A stretch of DNA of 64,000 nucleotides. Source: Woeseia sp034521225 (GTDB lineage Bacteria; Pseudomonadota; Gammaproteobacteria; Steroidobacterales; Woeseiaceae). Below, in pieces: positions 8,729 to 17,551 of this stretch (the first letter of the stretch is position 1; every line of letters starts with the position of its first letter). The position numbers and the translations under genes were made by a program. The notes below the pieces were generated by a model. The model made no database searches. It worked only from the letters and a program-made list of their open reading frames with translations, and was not told where the DNA came from. The stretch lies in the NCBI GenBank assembly GCA_034521225.1, contig JAXHMR010000033.1, positions 124,001-188,000 on the forward strand. Direction: 5' to 3'.

Positions 8729-9682
8729 TCAAGCGTAAGGCCGCATTTTCTTAAGGCAATCCAGGATACCGCCTGTGCAGTCCCGTGCATTCCACAGGCG
8801 GCGGCCCGCACTTTGTGAATGAATGGTGATGTAGTGACGGCCGCCTTCGACGACCAGTCGCTTGAAATCGTCGGCAAGCTTGTTTGGATCGCTGGCATCG
8901 AAGAGGTAGCCGAATTGCCCGGTGTCGCGCCACTCAACAGGATGCGTTGAAGCGAGGCGCAAATAGGTCTTGTAGGTGCAGAACTCGGACCAGCGGCGCG
9001 GTGGCAGCCCCAGCAGCACCTGCCACCAGGGTTTGCCGTGTTGCTGCTCCAGCAATGCCATAAGATCCCGCACGCTTGGTGCATGAAATAAGAACGGCGT
9101 ATCGAAATAGCAGTCGACGTCATCGTTGCCCGTTCCGGGTAGACCGAATAAACGCTGCGCGGTGTGATGCCAGTTGCGGGTCTTGCCGGAGAGCCCCGAC
9201 GCTCGTTGCCATTCTGCAAAGGCGACAATCGATCCGGCAGACGTGAAGTCTCCGGGGTCAGCCAGGTGGGTTACGACTACGTCTGAATCCATGACTACGA
9301 CGGTATCGGCATCGCTTGCCGCGACAGCACCGAGTTTGCTGAGCTGTTGCGTTTGCCAGCCGGTATATCGCACCCAGCGCGGCCAGCCTGTGAGACGTGA
9401 CACGCTGCTCAGCAAGCGAGTTCCGTGACGCCCGGCGCGCGCCTCCCGGTGTCGCGCCTGCCGGCGGCGGCGTTCGACGGGCGGCGGCAAGATGCTGTCC
9501 GAGCCGCGCAGTGTTACCGTGCCGCCGCGGAAAGCACTAAACAGCGGCAAATCTTCGCTTTGCACGACCACATCGTGCGGAATCTGAGCGAGGCGGGACA
9601 TAGCCAGGGAATCCCGCAACAGCTCGAAATGCGGCAAATCCTCGGACCAGGTGACGGTCAGTATCCGGAAGGGGGCGGTCAT
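8729..9682 (-). CDS. Glycosyltransferase-like protein (DUF6492-like)
   Basis: A 317-residue cytosolic protein. Its N-terminus (FRILTVTWSEDLPHFELLRDSL) and the later VVVMDSDVVV, a DXD-like metal and nucleotide-sugar motif near residue 135, suggest a GT-A type glycosyltransferase, and the layout resembles DUF6492 proteins. The segment GDDDVDCYF... and the C-terminal HYITIHSQ are also reminiscent of this group. It converges on the acid phosphatase. Acceptor and donor sugars cannot be inferred. Confidence 0.65.
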   Translation of the reverse strand: MTAPFRILTVTWSEDLPHFELLRDSLAMSRLAQIPHDVVVQSEDLPLFSAFRGGTVTLRGSDSILPPPVERRRRQARHREARAGRHGTRLLSSVSRLTGWPRWVRYTGWQTQQLSKLGAVAASDADTVVVMDSDVVVTHLADPGDFTSAGSIVAFAEWQRASGLSGKTRNWHHTAQRLFGLPGTGNDDVDCYFDTPFLFHAPSVRDLMALLEQQHGKPWWQVLLGLPPRRWSEFCTYKTYLRLASTHPVEWRDTGQFGYLFDASDPNKLADDFKRLVVEGGRHYITIHSQSAGRRLWNARDCTGGILDCLKKMRPYA

Positions 9683-9776
9683 GCTGCTGAAGCGTAGCGC
9701 GCCGGCGGTGACGTCGCCACTATGTATCCTACCGCACAGACGCGGGGTACCGGCTGCCCTGATAGTAGATGAACTT

Positions 9777-9876
9777 CAGATTCGTGCGCCCCCGCACTCA
9801 ACCTTCTCGACCCTCGAGCCTGGTTGAGCACGAATCTGGACTTGCCTGTTTGCGCCCTGCGCAAACGGGCTTTTTT
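9777..9876 (+). ncRNA. Candidate small RNA or regulatory leader
   Basis: Outer stem CAGATTCGTG (9777-9786) pairs with CACGAATCTG (9829-9838). Inside, TCAACC (9798-9803) pairs with GGTTGA (9822-9827), capped by CTCGA-CCC-TCGAG. A side hairpin GTGC-GCCCCC-GCAC (9784-9797) gives a three-way-junction option. A full intrinsic terminator follows. No plus-strand gene precedes the terminator, so the transcript must be a small RNA or an attenuated leader of the downstream cyclase. No known riboswitch consensus was recognised. Confidence 0.5.
9844..9876 (+). terminator. Intrinsic terminator after structured RNA
   Basis: Stem GCCTGTTTGCGC / GCGCAAACGGGC (12 bp, one G-U) with loop CCT is followed by six T. 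The T run marks plus-strand termination. Confidence 0.8.
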
Positions 9877-10118
9877 CGGCCTGCGAGCCGGATACGCCGT
9901 ACAGGGTGCTGCGCAGCGGTATGGCGCATATGTGCGGAAGCGTACAGAAAAGGGCAGCCGTTCATGCCATCCTTACCGATGCCAGCGGAGGTAAGTCCCT
10001 GTCTTCCTTGCCTTTTGTCCCGGGAACGCTCCGAACGGGTTTCTTACCCGGCCGGGCAAAGTCGGGGCCATGTGCCGAAGTCGGATTACAGCAGGGTGCC
10101 CACCAAGGTTATGCCAGT

Positions 10119-11490
10119 ATGTTGACGCGACAAACGAGCCTGACACGCACGAAGCGGAAGCTTCCGGCGGCTCTTGCCGGCGGCAATGGACAGGGCCTGT
10201 TTGACGCAGAACTCGCGCTCAAGCTCTATGAATTGTCGCCGCTGGGTATCTGCCTGTCCGACGGGACGGGTGGCTGTATTTATGCCAACGCGGCCTACCT
10301 TAAAATCATGGGAATGACGCTTGAAGATTCGCGCGGTGCCTTATGGAGCGGGTCGTTGCATCCGGATGACCGGAAACGGGTCGACGCCGAGTGGCAGGAA
10401 GCTGTCAAGGCCGGGCAACTGTTCCAGAGCTGAGGCCCGAGTGCAGCGGCCGGACGATACCATGGTGTGGGTGCAGCTGAACGGCTCGACTGCGCCGGGA
10501 GCGAGCAACTCCGGCGCCACCCTGTTGCTGGTCGAAGACATCACGGAGCGCAAGGCGGCCGAGTCTGTGCTGCGCAGGTCTGAAGAAGCACTTTTCCAGG
10601 AGAGAGAGCGCGCCCAGGTGACGCTCGATTCGATCGGTGACGCGGTGTTGGTGACGGATCTCGAGGGCACTGTTACCTATATGAACCAGGAGGCGGAGAA
10701 ATTGACCGGCTGGGTGCGAGACGACGCAACCGGCCAACCTCTGAGAAAGGTATTTCAGATCATCGATGGGACGTCGCGCGAGACCGCACAGAGCCCGGCG
10801 CAGCGCGCGATCGAGCAAGACCAGACGGTCGGCCTGGCAATCGGCTGCGTGCTCTTAAGGCCCGATGGAACCGAAATCGGGATCGAGGATTCCGCGGCGC
10901 CCATCCACGACCGCGACGGTGCCGTGACCGGCGCGGTAATCGTATTCCACGATGTCGCCAAATCCCGGCAGATGTCTGAGCAAATGACTCATCTCGCTCA
11001 GCACGACCACCTCACCGGGCTGGCTAACACAATGCTGCTTACCGATCTGCCTGAACCAGATGGTTCGCCTTGCGCGCCGCCACCGGAAGCAGGCAGCAGT
11101 GTCGTTTATCGACCTGAACCGGTTCAAGCGAATACAACCGATGAGCACGGCCACGATTTCGGTGATGAAGTCCTGCAGGGTCGTCGCCGCCGCCTCGAGT
11201 TCTGCGTGCGTGAGAGCGAGACGGTATGCCGGCGGGGCGATGAGTTCGTCATCCTGCTGACGGAGATTGAGTGCCGGCGGGACGCAGCCAAGGTGGCCAG
11301 GAAAGTACTTGCGGCCATTTCCACCGAGCACATCATCGATGGTCGTTGCTTGCGGCTCAGCGCCAGCGTAGGCATCAGTCTGTATCCGGACGACGGCGAG
11401 GACGCTGATGCCCTGATGCCACGCGCCGATAAGGCCATGTACCAGGCGAAGGCCAGCAGCACGGACGGATTCTGCTTCGCCGGGTCGTAA
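10119..11490 (+). pseudogene. PAS-PAS-GGDEF diguanylate cyclase, multiply frameshifted
   Basis: Read across frames, the protein has a first PAS domain (LYELSPLGICLSDGTGGCIYANAAY), a PAC tail (LLVEDITERKAAE), a second PAS domain (LDSIGDAVLVTDLEGTVTYMN) and a GGDEF domain. Frame changes occur near 10430, near 11050 (the helix LARRHRKQAAVSFIDLNRFK is in a different frame at 11070-11130) and near 11130. The signature reads CRRGDEF instead of RxGGDEF, so one Gly of the active site is lost as sequenced. It may be a decayed c-di-GMP synthase, or an intact gene hit by sequencing indels. Confidence 0.7.
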
Positions 11491-11755
11491 CGAACGTCCA
11501 ATCCGGGCCCTTGGCCCGTATTCGCCGCCTTGAGCAGCGCCAGCAGCCGCAATCCATGTGACCGGTGGTCGCGGTGCAGTGCCGCGGCAATCAAAGCCAT
11601 AGCCATGACCGGCGCGACGCCGAAATTTATCAATACAAACACCGCAGCTCCGGTGAGTGCAATCCATGCGCTGATCATCACCAGCGTAGAGAAGACCGCA
11701 ATCATCAGCAGATTGAGGACGCGGCGAACCAACAGACGGCTCTCCGGCGTGGCCA
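11491..11755 (-). pseudogene. C-terminal fragment of a two-helix membrane protein
   Basis: This frame encodes ELATPESRLLVRRVLNLLM followed by two hydrophobic helices (FSTLVMISAWIALTGAAVFV and FGVAPVMAMALIAAALH) and a basic tail. It has no start of its own: the frame begins where the Ku homology stops, one frame off. It looks like the back half of a small inner-membrane protein, perhaps holin-like, joined to ku by a deletion. The frame runs on over the 3' end of the cyclase, antisense, with no clear stop. Confidence 0.45.
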
Positions 11756-11992
11756 GTTCGAGTCCAATTCGTAGCCACGCACGAGGTCTTCGGATTCGAG
11801 CGGCTTGCTGTCGTCCGCGCCGAAGAAGCGGCGCTCCAGGTAAGTACCGTCCGCATCGACCATCCGCAGGCGCAGCGCCGGGCCGCGATTCGCCGGGAAC
11901 AGGCTCACCGGGACGCTGACAAGGCCAAAGGTTACGACACCCGACCAGAATGGCTTTACAGTCCCGGTTTTCTCATCAGGTTCTTCGGCCAT
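11705..11992 (-). pseudogene. Truncated Ku (non-homologous end-joining) protein
   Basis: The first 77 codons match the start of bacterial Ku: VKPFWSGVVTFGLVSVPVSLFPANR and ...LERRFFGADDSKPLESEDLVRGYELD. Bacterial Ku is normally about 260-300 residues and forms the ring that holds DNA ends for LigD. Homology stops abruptly at codon 77 (about 11762), where a membrane-protein fragment begins in another frame. No LigD is in the window. A real deletion or a misassembly would both explain it; as sequenced the protein cannot be functional. Confidence 0.7.
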
Positions 11993-12079
11993 AGCTTTTA
12001 CTCACGCGCTCTTGCGCACGGACTTCAGGCTCGCCTCGACGCGCCGCTCGGGTCTGGCGGGTCGCGGGTGGACGATTCC

Positions 12080-14734
12080 TCAGTCGTTTGCATCCTCCCG
12101 CAGCGTGTTCTCGAGCGACTTGCTCGCCGTGATGTCGACCAGGGTCAGCACGACGCCGTCGATTACGTTGTCCAGTCTGCGGTAAGGAATGATGCGCACC
12201 GCGAACCAGCGGTTGTCGGTGGCGTGAATCTCCTTTTCGCAAGTTGCCAGCGTGCGCAGCGTGTCGGCGGCATCGTCCTGCAGGGCAGGGTACTCGAGCA
12301 AGGTCGTCAGGTCGGTGAGCGGCCGGCCGATGTCGCTTTCCCTCAGGTTGATGATCTTCGCCGCCCGATCGGTATAGCGCCTGACGTTGAGCTCCCTGTC
12401 CAGGAACAGGATGGCGATGTCGACACTGTTCAGAATGTTGGACAGGTCGCTCTGGGCCAGCGCAAGATCGTCCAGCTTGGTCTGCATCTCCGAATTGATG
12501 GTTTGCAGTTCCTCGTTCATCGACTGCATTTCCTCCTTCGAAGTCGACAGCTCTTCATTGGTGGACTGCAGTTCTTCGTTGGTGGACTGCAGCTCTTCAT
12601 TGGTGGACACCAGTTCTTCGTTGGACGACTGGAGTTCTTCCCGGGTGGTTCGGTTCTGTTCGCGCAACGTCTGGATCTCATCGAGGTATTGCTGCAACTC
12701 CGCTGCGTGCTCCGCCGATTGCGACTTGCGGCGGACGCGGCGGGCCGGGGCTGGCGCGACATCCCGGAACACCACCATGAACATGTCCTTCAGCGCCGCA
12801 TTGTCCTTTAGCGCCTGCACGGTGACGTCGACGGTCTGGTTGTCGCCACCGGGCGTTTCCACCTGCAGGCCGCGCACATGCACCGCTTCCTTCTGTGCGG
12901 CGGCCTGGTGCAGGGCGTCGGCCAGAGGCTCGCGCAGGCTCTCGCGCACCATGGCGTAGAAGTTCCAGTTGGCCTTGCCGGCGGCCGGTTCCAGGTATTT
13001 CCCGGTACGCCCGCTGATGTAGACGATGTCGCCATGACTACTGACGACGACGGCGGCAGGCGCATACACCTGCAGCAGCACCTCGTCGGCCGCCTGCTGC
13101 AGGTTCCTGCTACTGCCAGTGAGGGTTGACTCGGGGTTGGAGGTGGGGGGCGACACGTATATCTCCTTTTTTGTTACGGGCCACGGATGACGCGGATGCA
13201 CCGGGAAGTCGACGCCGACAGCAGCGCCATTTTCCTCGCGCAGATACGTTCTGAGCTTCGACTTGATCACGCTGAACAGATTATTGAAGCGCCCTACCGT
13301 TTCCGCGGTGCCCAGCAACAGCACGCCGCCGGGACGCAGGCTGTAATGGAACAGCGGCACCAGCAAGCGCTGCTGCGCGGCGTCCAGGTAGATCATCAGG
13401 TTGCGGCAGGCGAGCAGGTCCAGCTTGGTGAAGGGTGGGTCGAGCAGCACGTCGTGCTGCGCAAACAGCACCATGTCCCGGATGTCCTGGTTGACCTGGT
13501 AATGAGTTTCATGGGCGCTGAAAAAGCGCGCCAACCGGTCTTCCGATACGTTGTCCCGGATCGACAGTGGGTACTGGCCGCGGCGAGCCGCGCTGATGGC
13601 ATCCGGGCTCAGGTCGGACGCAAAAATTTGCAGGTTGAACCCATGCCCCTGGGGCAGCTGCCGCCGTATCGCTTCGGTGAATACCATGGCCAGGGAATAG
13701 GCCTCCTCGCCGGAGGAACAGCCGACCACCCACGCGCGCAGGCTGTGTTCACCTTTGCGCCGCGCCAACAGTTCCGGCACCACGTCCGCTGCCAGGTGGT
13801 CCCAGACTGCGGCGTCACGAAAGAAATTGGTCACCCCGATCAGCAATTCCTTGAACAGCAGGTCGACTTCCTGGGCGTTTTCCTCGAGGTAGTCCGCGTA
13901 CTGTTCCACCGTGCGGATCGCATGGATAGCCAGGCGCCGGTCGATCCGGCGCCGGAGCGTGCTCAGTTTGTAGCTGGAGAAATCATGCCGGGTGCGCTCG
14001 CGCAACAACCGGAACACTGTTTCCATCGGCGCCCGTTCCAGGGACGATTGCTCCGCGTCCCCGGAACTCGGTTCCTGCTTGGTCTCGGTCTTTGCTTTTT
14101 TCTGCGCCCTTGCCTCTGGCACCAGCGCGTTAAACCGGGTGAGGTAGGACAGGATACGTTCCGGTAACTCGGCTGGCGGTGCGACAATGTCGGCGCAATC
14201 CGCGGCAATGGCGCTCTTCGGCATTGCATCAAACTGCGCCGTGTCGGGTTGCTGTACCGCCGTCAGTCCCCCGACCGCCTTGATGGCCTGCAGGCCCAGG
14301 GTGCCGTCGGCGCCCATTCCGGACAACACCACCGCGACCGACTGATCTCCCTGATCGCGGGCCAGCGATGAGAACAGCACGTTGATCGGCAACCGCATGC
14401 CGCGCGGTTCGGCAGGTGACTTCAGATTCAGCCTGGAGTGGACCACGCTGAGCTCGGAATTCGGCGGGATGACATAGACGCAGTCGGGTTCGACGCGCAT
14501 TTTATGTTCAGCTTCACACACCTGCATCGCTGTGGTCCGCTGTAGCAGTTCTGGCAAGAGGGCCTTCTGCGTGGGATCGAGATGCTGCACCACGATGTAG
14601 GCCATGCCACTTTCCGGCGGGACCTGCCCAAAGAACTCCTCCAGCGGGACCAGGCCGCCGGCCGAGGCGCCGATGCCTATGATACGGGGCGCAACCAGCC
14701 CGGTGGGAGGCGCGGCGGGTTTCAATGAAGCCAT
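12080..14734 (-). CDS. CheB-CheR-PAS fusion signalling protein
   Basis: About 884 residues from the ATG at 14734 (an in-frame ATG at 14776 is possible). Domain order: CheB methylesterase (GIGASAGGLVPLEEF, with VVLSGMGADGTLG), CheR methyltransferase (HDFSSYKLSTLRRRIDRR; VGCSSGEEAYSLAM; LDLLACRNLMIYL), a PAS-like domain, a long coiled coil, then a C-terminal PAS. The coiled coil is a run of seven-residue units such as STNEELQ, and its DNA is a visible 21-bp tandem repeat at about 12545-12625. Such fusions act in sensing pathways; no chemotaxis receptors are nearby. It is followed by a PAS protein and a Crp regulator on the same strand. Confidence 0.92.
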   Translation of the reverse strand: MASLKPAAPPTGLVAPRIIGIGASAGGLVPLEEFFGQVPPESGMAYIVVQHLDPTQKALLPELLQRTTAMQVCEAEHKMRVEPDCVYVIPPNSELSVVHSRLNLKSPAEPRGMRLPINVLFSSLARDQGDQSVAVVLSGMGADGTLGLQAIKAVGGLTAVQQPDTAQFDAMPKSAIAADCADIVAPPAELPERILSYLTRFNALVPEARAQKKAKTETKQEPSSGDAEQSSLERAPMETVFRLLRERTRHDFSSYKLSTLRRRIDRRLAIHAIRTVEQYADYLEENAQEVDLLFKELLIGVTNFFRDAAVWDHLAADVVPELLARRKGEHSLRAWVVGCSSGEEAYSLAMVFTEAIRRQLPQGHGFNLQIFASDLSPDAISAARRGQYPLSIRDNVSEDRLARFFSAHETHYQVNQDIRDMVLFAQHDVLLDPPFTKLDLLACRNLMIYLDAAQQRLLVPLFHYSLRPGGVLLLGTAETVGRFNNLFSVIKSKLRTYLREENGAAVGVDFPVHPRHPWPVTKKEIYVSPPTSNPESTLTGSSRNLQQAADEVLLQVYAPAAVVVSSHGDIVYISGRTGKYLEPAAGKANWNFYAMVRESLREPLADALHQAAAQKEAVHVRGLQVETPGGDNQTVDVTVQALKDNAALKDMFMVVFRDVAPAPARRVRRKSQSAEHAAELQQYLDEIQTLREQNRTTREELQSSNEELVSTNEELQSTNEELQSTNEELSTSKEEMQSMNEELQTINSEMQTKLDDLALAQSDLSNILNSVDIAILFLDRELNVRRYTDRAAKIINLRESDIGRPLTDLTTLLEYPALQDDAADTLRTLATCEKEIHATDNRWFAVRIIPYRRLDNVIDGVVLTLVDITASKSLENTLREDAND

Positions 14735-14906
14735 CGATGCCCTCGTCCGGGGGTGCGGGCAGGCTGTCCTATGCACGGCCCCCCGCGACCTGCGTCAGTT
14801 CGCCGGCCCGGCAGGCAGCACGTAAAGGATCAAGCGCCGCAGGACAAAGGCAGACCTGCTGTTATGTGCGGCAGGGTACCGCATTCGGAGCGGTTGGGAA
14901 TGAAAA

Positions 14907-15527
14907 TCAGGCGTGCTTGGCGGCGTGCTGGGCGGGCGTGCTGGTATCTGCGTGGTCCACGAGGACCATCAGAATGGACGGTTCACCGGGAATCAAACCC
15001 GCCTTGACATGCAACGCGGCGCCGGCTTTGGTACGCACTTCGCAGGTTTCGTCCAGGTCGCCGTCGCGTACCCGTGCCACCAGCTTGTGCAGCACCGCCC
15101 GGCTTTCCGGTACAAGGAAGTCATCGACGTTGCGGCCGATGAGTCCGTCGTGATCCTCCCCGAACAACGCCGCCGTGGCGATATTGGCCCTGTTGATCTT
15201 GCCATCGCGGCTGACGCTGAAATAGGCTACCGGCGCAAAATCGTAGAGGCGCGCACAATAAATCAGGTCTTCGGTAAGTTCGCGCTCGCTGGCCTCGAGC
15301 TGCTCATGTTGAATGTCCAGTTCAACCTGGTGAACCTGCAATTCATGCAACAGCTTTAATGCATCGCCTGCACTTGCCGGCGAGCTCGCCAGTTTGTGCA
15401 ACAGGCTCAGGGCATCCGAGCTGGTCAGCCAGCCGTACGTCGGCTGCACGCTGCCTTCCTTGAGCATTTCCTCAGCTTGTCGCCGCAACAATTGTTGTTT
15501 AAGCGGCTGACTGAATTGTCCGGTCAT
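14907..15527 (-). CDS. PAS-domain sensor protein
   Basis: A 206-residue protein. An N-terminal helical region (residues 1-85) contains a coiled coil ending ELQVHQVELDIQHEQLEASEREL, followed by a single PAS domain (YDFAPVAYFSVSRDGKINRAN; FLVPESRAVLHKLVARVRDG). There is no kinase, cyclase or HTH output domain. It lies 130 bp upstream of the CheB-CheR-PAS gene and may feed the same pathway by interaction. The ATG is preceded by TTCTAATGGAGGTTGT, a good ribosome site. Confidence 0.8.
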   Translation of the reverse strand: MTGQFSQPLKQQLLRRQAEEMLKEGSVQPTYGWLTSSDALSLLHKLASSPASAGDALKLLHELQVHQVELDIQHEQLEASERELTEDLIYCARLYDFAPVAYFSVSRDGKINRANIATAALFGEDHDGLIGRNVDDFLVPESRAVLHKLVARVRDGDLDETCEVRTKAGAALHVKAGLIPGEPSILMVLVDHADTSTPAQHAAKHA

Positions 15528-15626
15528 ACAACCTCCATTAGAAGTTTTCTTTGATCGCGCCCCGAAGGGGAGCGCGTTGCAGCCGAACGTGCGGTTGCGG
15601 TAAACCCGTATTCCGGCGGCATACGG

Positions 15627-16394
15627 TCAGGCCGTCTGTGACTTGACATGGGATTTCTCCCGTTTAGTCAGCAGCCGATCGGTTTCCCGCTTGACCACTG
15701 CGTAGCACTCACACACCCGCTTTTCCAGCCCCGCCCGGTCCAGCACCGTGATCAGGCCGCGCTTGTAGGACACCAGCCCTGCGCGCTGCAAGTGGCCAGC
15801 CGCGGCGGTGACGCCTTCCCTTCGCACACCCAGCATGTTCGCAATCAGTTCCTGCGTCATGTTGATCTCATTGCCGGGCAGCCGGTCCAGGCTCAGCAGC
15901 AGCCAGCGGCATAATTGCTGGTCAACCGAATGATGCCGGTTGCACACCGCGGTCTGCGCCATCTGGGTGATCAGCGCCTGCGTGAACCGCAGCAGCAAAT
16001 TGTGCAAATAGCCGCCTCGTTCGAATTCCTCCAACATATAGCTGGCCCGCAACCGGAAGGCGTGACCGCGACATTGCACCACCGCACGGCTGGAGGTATG
16101 TCCGCCTCCCATGAACAGTGAAATGCCGACCATTCCCTCGCTGCCGGTGACCGCGATTTCCGCCGAGGAGCCATCTTCCAGCACATGAAGCAGGGAAACG
16201 ATGCCATCCGTCTGAAAATAGACATGGCTTAACTGGGTGCCGGATTCGTAGACCGCCATGCCGAGCGGCAGGTCACACGATTCCAGGTGCGGTTCCAGGC
16301 GCTTGTACTCCGCCTCGGGCAGCGCCGCCAGCAGGCGATTTGCGGTAGGTAACGGCGGCGTTGGTTGCGTGGACTTGCTGGTCACTGATCCCAT
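15627..16394 (-). CDS. Crp/Fnr-family transcriptional regulator
   Basis: A 255-residue regulator. A cyclic-nucleotide-binding-like domain occupies about residues 20-150 (VYFQTDGIVSLLHVLEDGSSAEIAVTGSEGMVGI). The C-terminal Crp-type winged helix is at about 180-230 (INMTQELIANMLGVRREGVTAAAGHLQRAG). No N-terminal Fnr iron-sulfur cysteines are seen, so oxygen sensing by a cluster is unlikely. It is transcribed towards the PAS and CheB-CheR genes and is a plausible controller of them. Effector unknown. Confidence 0.87.
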   Translation of the reverse strand: MGSVTSKSTQPTPPLPTANRLLAALPEAEYKRLEPHLESCDLPLGMAVYESGTQLSHVYFQTDGIVSLLHVLEDGSSAEIAVTGSEGMVGISLFMGGGHTSSRAVVQCRGHAFRLRASYMLEEFERGGYLHNLLLRFTQALITQMAQTAVCNRHHSVDQQLCRWLLLSLDRLPGNEINMTQELIANMLGVRREGVTAAAGHLQRAGLVSYKRGLITVLDRAGLEKRVCECYAVVKRETDRLLTKREKSHVKSQTA

Positions 16395-16798
16395 TGAATC
16401 CCGGAATGGCCTCGGCGTCTGGTTTGTCGCGATATCCGAGTGTTGCGCCTTTTTATTATAGACGCAAGAACCGGCCGGCGGATGCGCCAGACGGATTTCG
16501 TTCCTTAAATCAAGCGCCCCCTGTCAAACCTGACCTCACGGTCCGTGAGTTTCGCACTTCAACTCAACTATAGCCTGTAACCGTATTGTAATACCCTTGT
16601 AGCTTATCACCGTGCAGTATCGCACACAGCATGGAGTTGGGGCAAAGGGCGTGGTCGATTTGCAGCCCTGGACTCATTCGACGTCGGGTAAGGCGGCCGC
16701 GAGCAGGTCCATGCCTTCTGCGGCTTGCAAGGCAGTTTCACCGGCAGCGCAACGAGAATAATCCAAATGGCCCCCGACCCTTTACAGATCGCTGGGAA
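16395..16798. other. 404-bp intergenic stretch with two palindromes
   Basis: No gene is supported here. It holds two perfect palindromes: CTCACGG-T-CCGTGAG at 16535-16549 and GTATTGTAATAC at 16583-16594. Both lie upstream of the Crp/Fnr gene (minus strand), so one may be an operator. The stretch also separates the signalling block from the mercury block. Confidence 0.4.
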
Positions 16799-17128
16799 TT
16801 ATGCCGGCCTCGGCCCCCAGAGAATCACGGCGGCTCCAATGAGGCAAATCACTCCGCCGATCAGATCCCACCGGTCAGGTACCTGATCCTCGACCAGCCA
16901 CAGCCACGCCAGTGACGAGGCGATGTAGACGCCACCGTATGCGGCGTAAGCCCGGCCCGCGAAGCCGCTGTCAATTCGCGTCAGGAGAAAAGCGAACATC
17001 GCCAGGCTGATTATGCCGGGGACCAACCATGCGGGAGATCGGTCCAGGCGTAACCAGGCCCAGAACGCAAAGCAACCCGCGATTTCAGCTACCGCAGCAC
17101 CAATATAAACGGCTGCTGACGCGATCAT
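16799..17128 (-). CDS. ynfA: YnfA/UPF0060 family small membrane protein
   Basis: A 109-residue inner-membrane protein with four transmembrane helices and the family landmarks IAGCFAFWAWLRLDRSPAW, GRAYAAYGGVYIASSLAWLW and DRWDLIGGVICLIGAAVIL. Start ATG overlaps the merR stop by four bases, so the two genes are cotranscribed. The family is small-multidrug-resistance-like; function is not established. Its position suggests it travels with the mercury genes. Confidence 0.9.
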   Translation of the reverse strand: MIASAAVYIGAAVAEIAGCFAFWAWLRLDRSPAWLVPGIISLAMFAFLLTRIDSGFAGRAYAAYGGVYIASSLAWLWLVEDQVPDRWDLIGGVICLIGAAVILWGPRPA

Positions 17129-17538
17129 GATGCCAGCGCCTCAAGAACCGGACACTCGGGAACCTCATCGCCCGAGCACTGCTCAGCGGTCCGCGCCAGA
17201 ACGCGCTCGATGCGTTTGAGGTCTTCGATTCGAGTGCGTACATCGGCCAGATGGCGCTCGGTCCGCGCCTTCACTTCGGCACACGTCTGGGTGCCGCCGT
17301 CGACCAGGTCCAACAAACCACGGATGTCCTCGAGCGAAAAGCCGAGTTCGCGTGCGCGCAGGACGAAACGCAGGCGCGCCACGTGGTCCTCGCTGTAGAG
17401 CCGGTAACCTGCCGCCGAGCGTGGCGGGTCCGGCAGCATGCCGACCTTTTCGTAATAACGGATCGTCTCGATGTTACAGCCCGAGCGGCCCGCCAGCTCA
17501 GCGCGCTTGAGCGGTCTCGACGTTCCTGTCGCTCCCAT
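17125..17538 (-). CDS. merR: MerR-family mercury regulator
   Basis: A 137-residue regulator with an N-terminal HTH (LAGRSGCNIETIRYYEKVGMLP) and a dimer helix. Three cysteines match MerR Hg(II) ligands: one in TQTCAEV, a second 35 residues later in AEQCSG and a third in VPECPV; the first-to-second spacing equals that of classical MerR. It is divergent from merC/merA, and the 19-bp-spacer promoter lies between. MerR proteins hold such promoters inactive and underwind them when metal binds. Ligand preference for Hg(II) is inferred from cysteine spacing and neighbours. Confidence 0.9.
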   Translation of the reverse strand: MGATGTSRPLKRAELAGRSGCNIETIRYYEKVGMLPDPPRSAAGYRLYSEDHVARLRFVLRARELGFSLEDIRGLLDLVDGGTQTCAEVKARTERHLADVRTRIEDLKRIERVLARTAEQCSGDEVPECPVLEALAS

Positions 17539-17551
17539 GATTCACGGCCTC

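Larger units (their letters stand above)
9683..10118. other. 435-bp gene-free stretch with structured RNA
   Basis: Between the divergent glycosyltransferase and diguanylate cyclase genes I see no coding region. It holds the folded element and terminator described at 9777-9876. Frames are open over 9906-10118 ahead of the cyclase start, but the encoded sequence is low-complexity and has no family signature. Confidence 0.5.

Noticed and set aside
9940..10110. Possible c-di-GMP (GEMM) riboswitch before the cyclase
   Set aside because: The conserved GEMM core, such as the CACGCACAGGGCAAACC block, was not found on either strand.
9906..10118. Upstream extension of the cyclase frame
   Set aside because: The extra 71 codons look like translated leader with odd composition; ATG 10119 is a better start.
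13187..14167. Plus-strand frame (326 codons) over the CheR part of the CheB-CheR gene
   Set aside because: The opposite frame contains all CheB/CheR motifs; this one has none.
16631..16915. 94-codon plus frame before ynfA
   Set aside because: It overlaps the ynfA 3' end antisense and is low-complexity without homology features.
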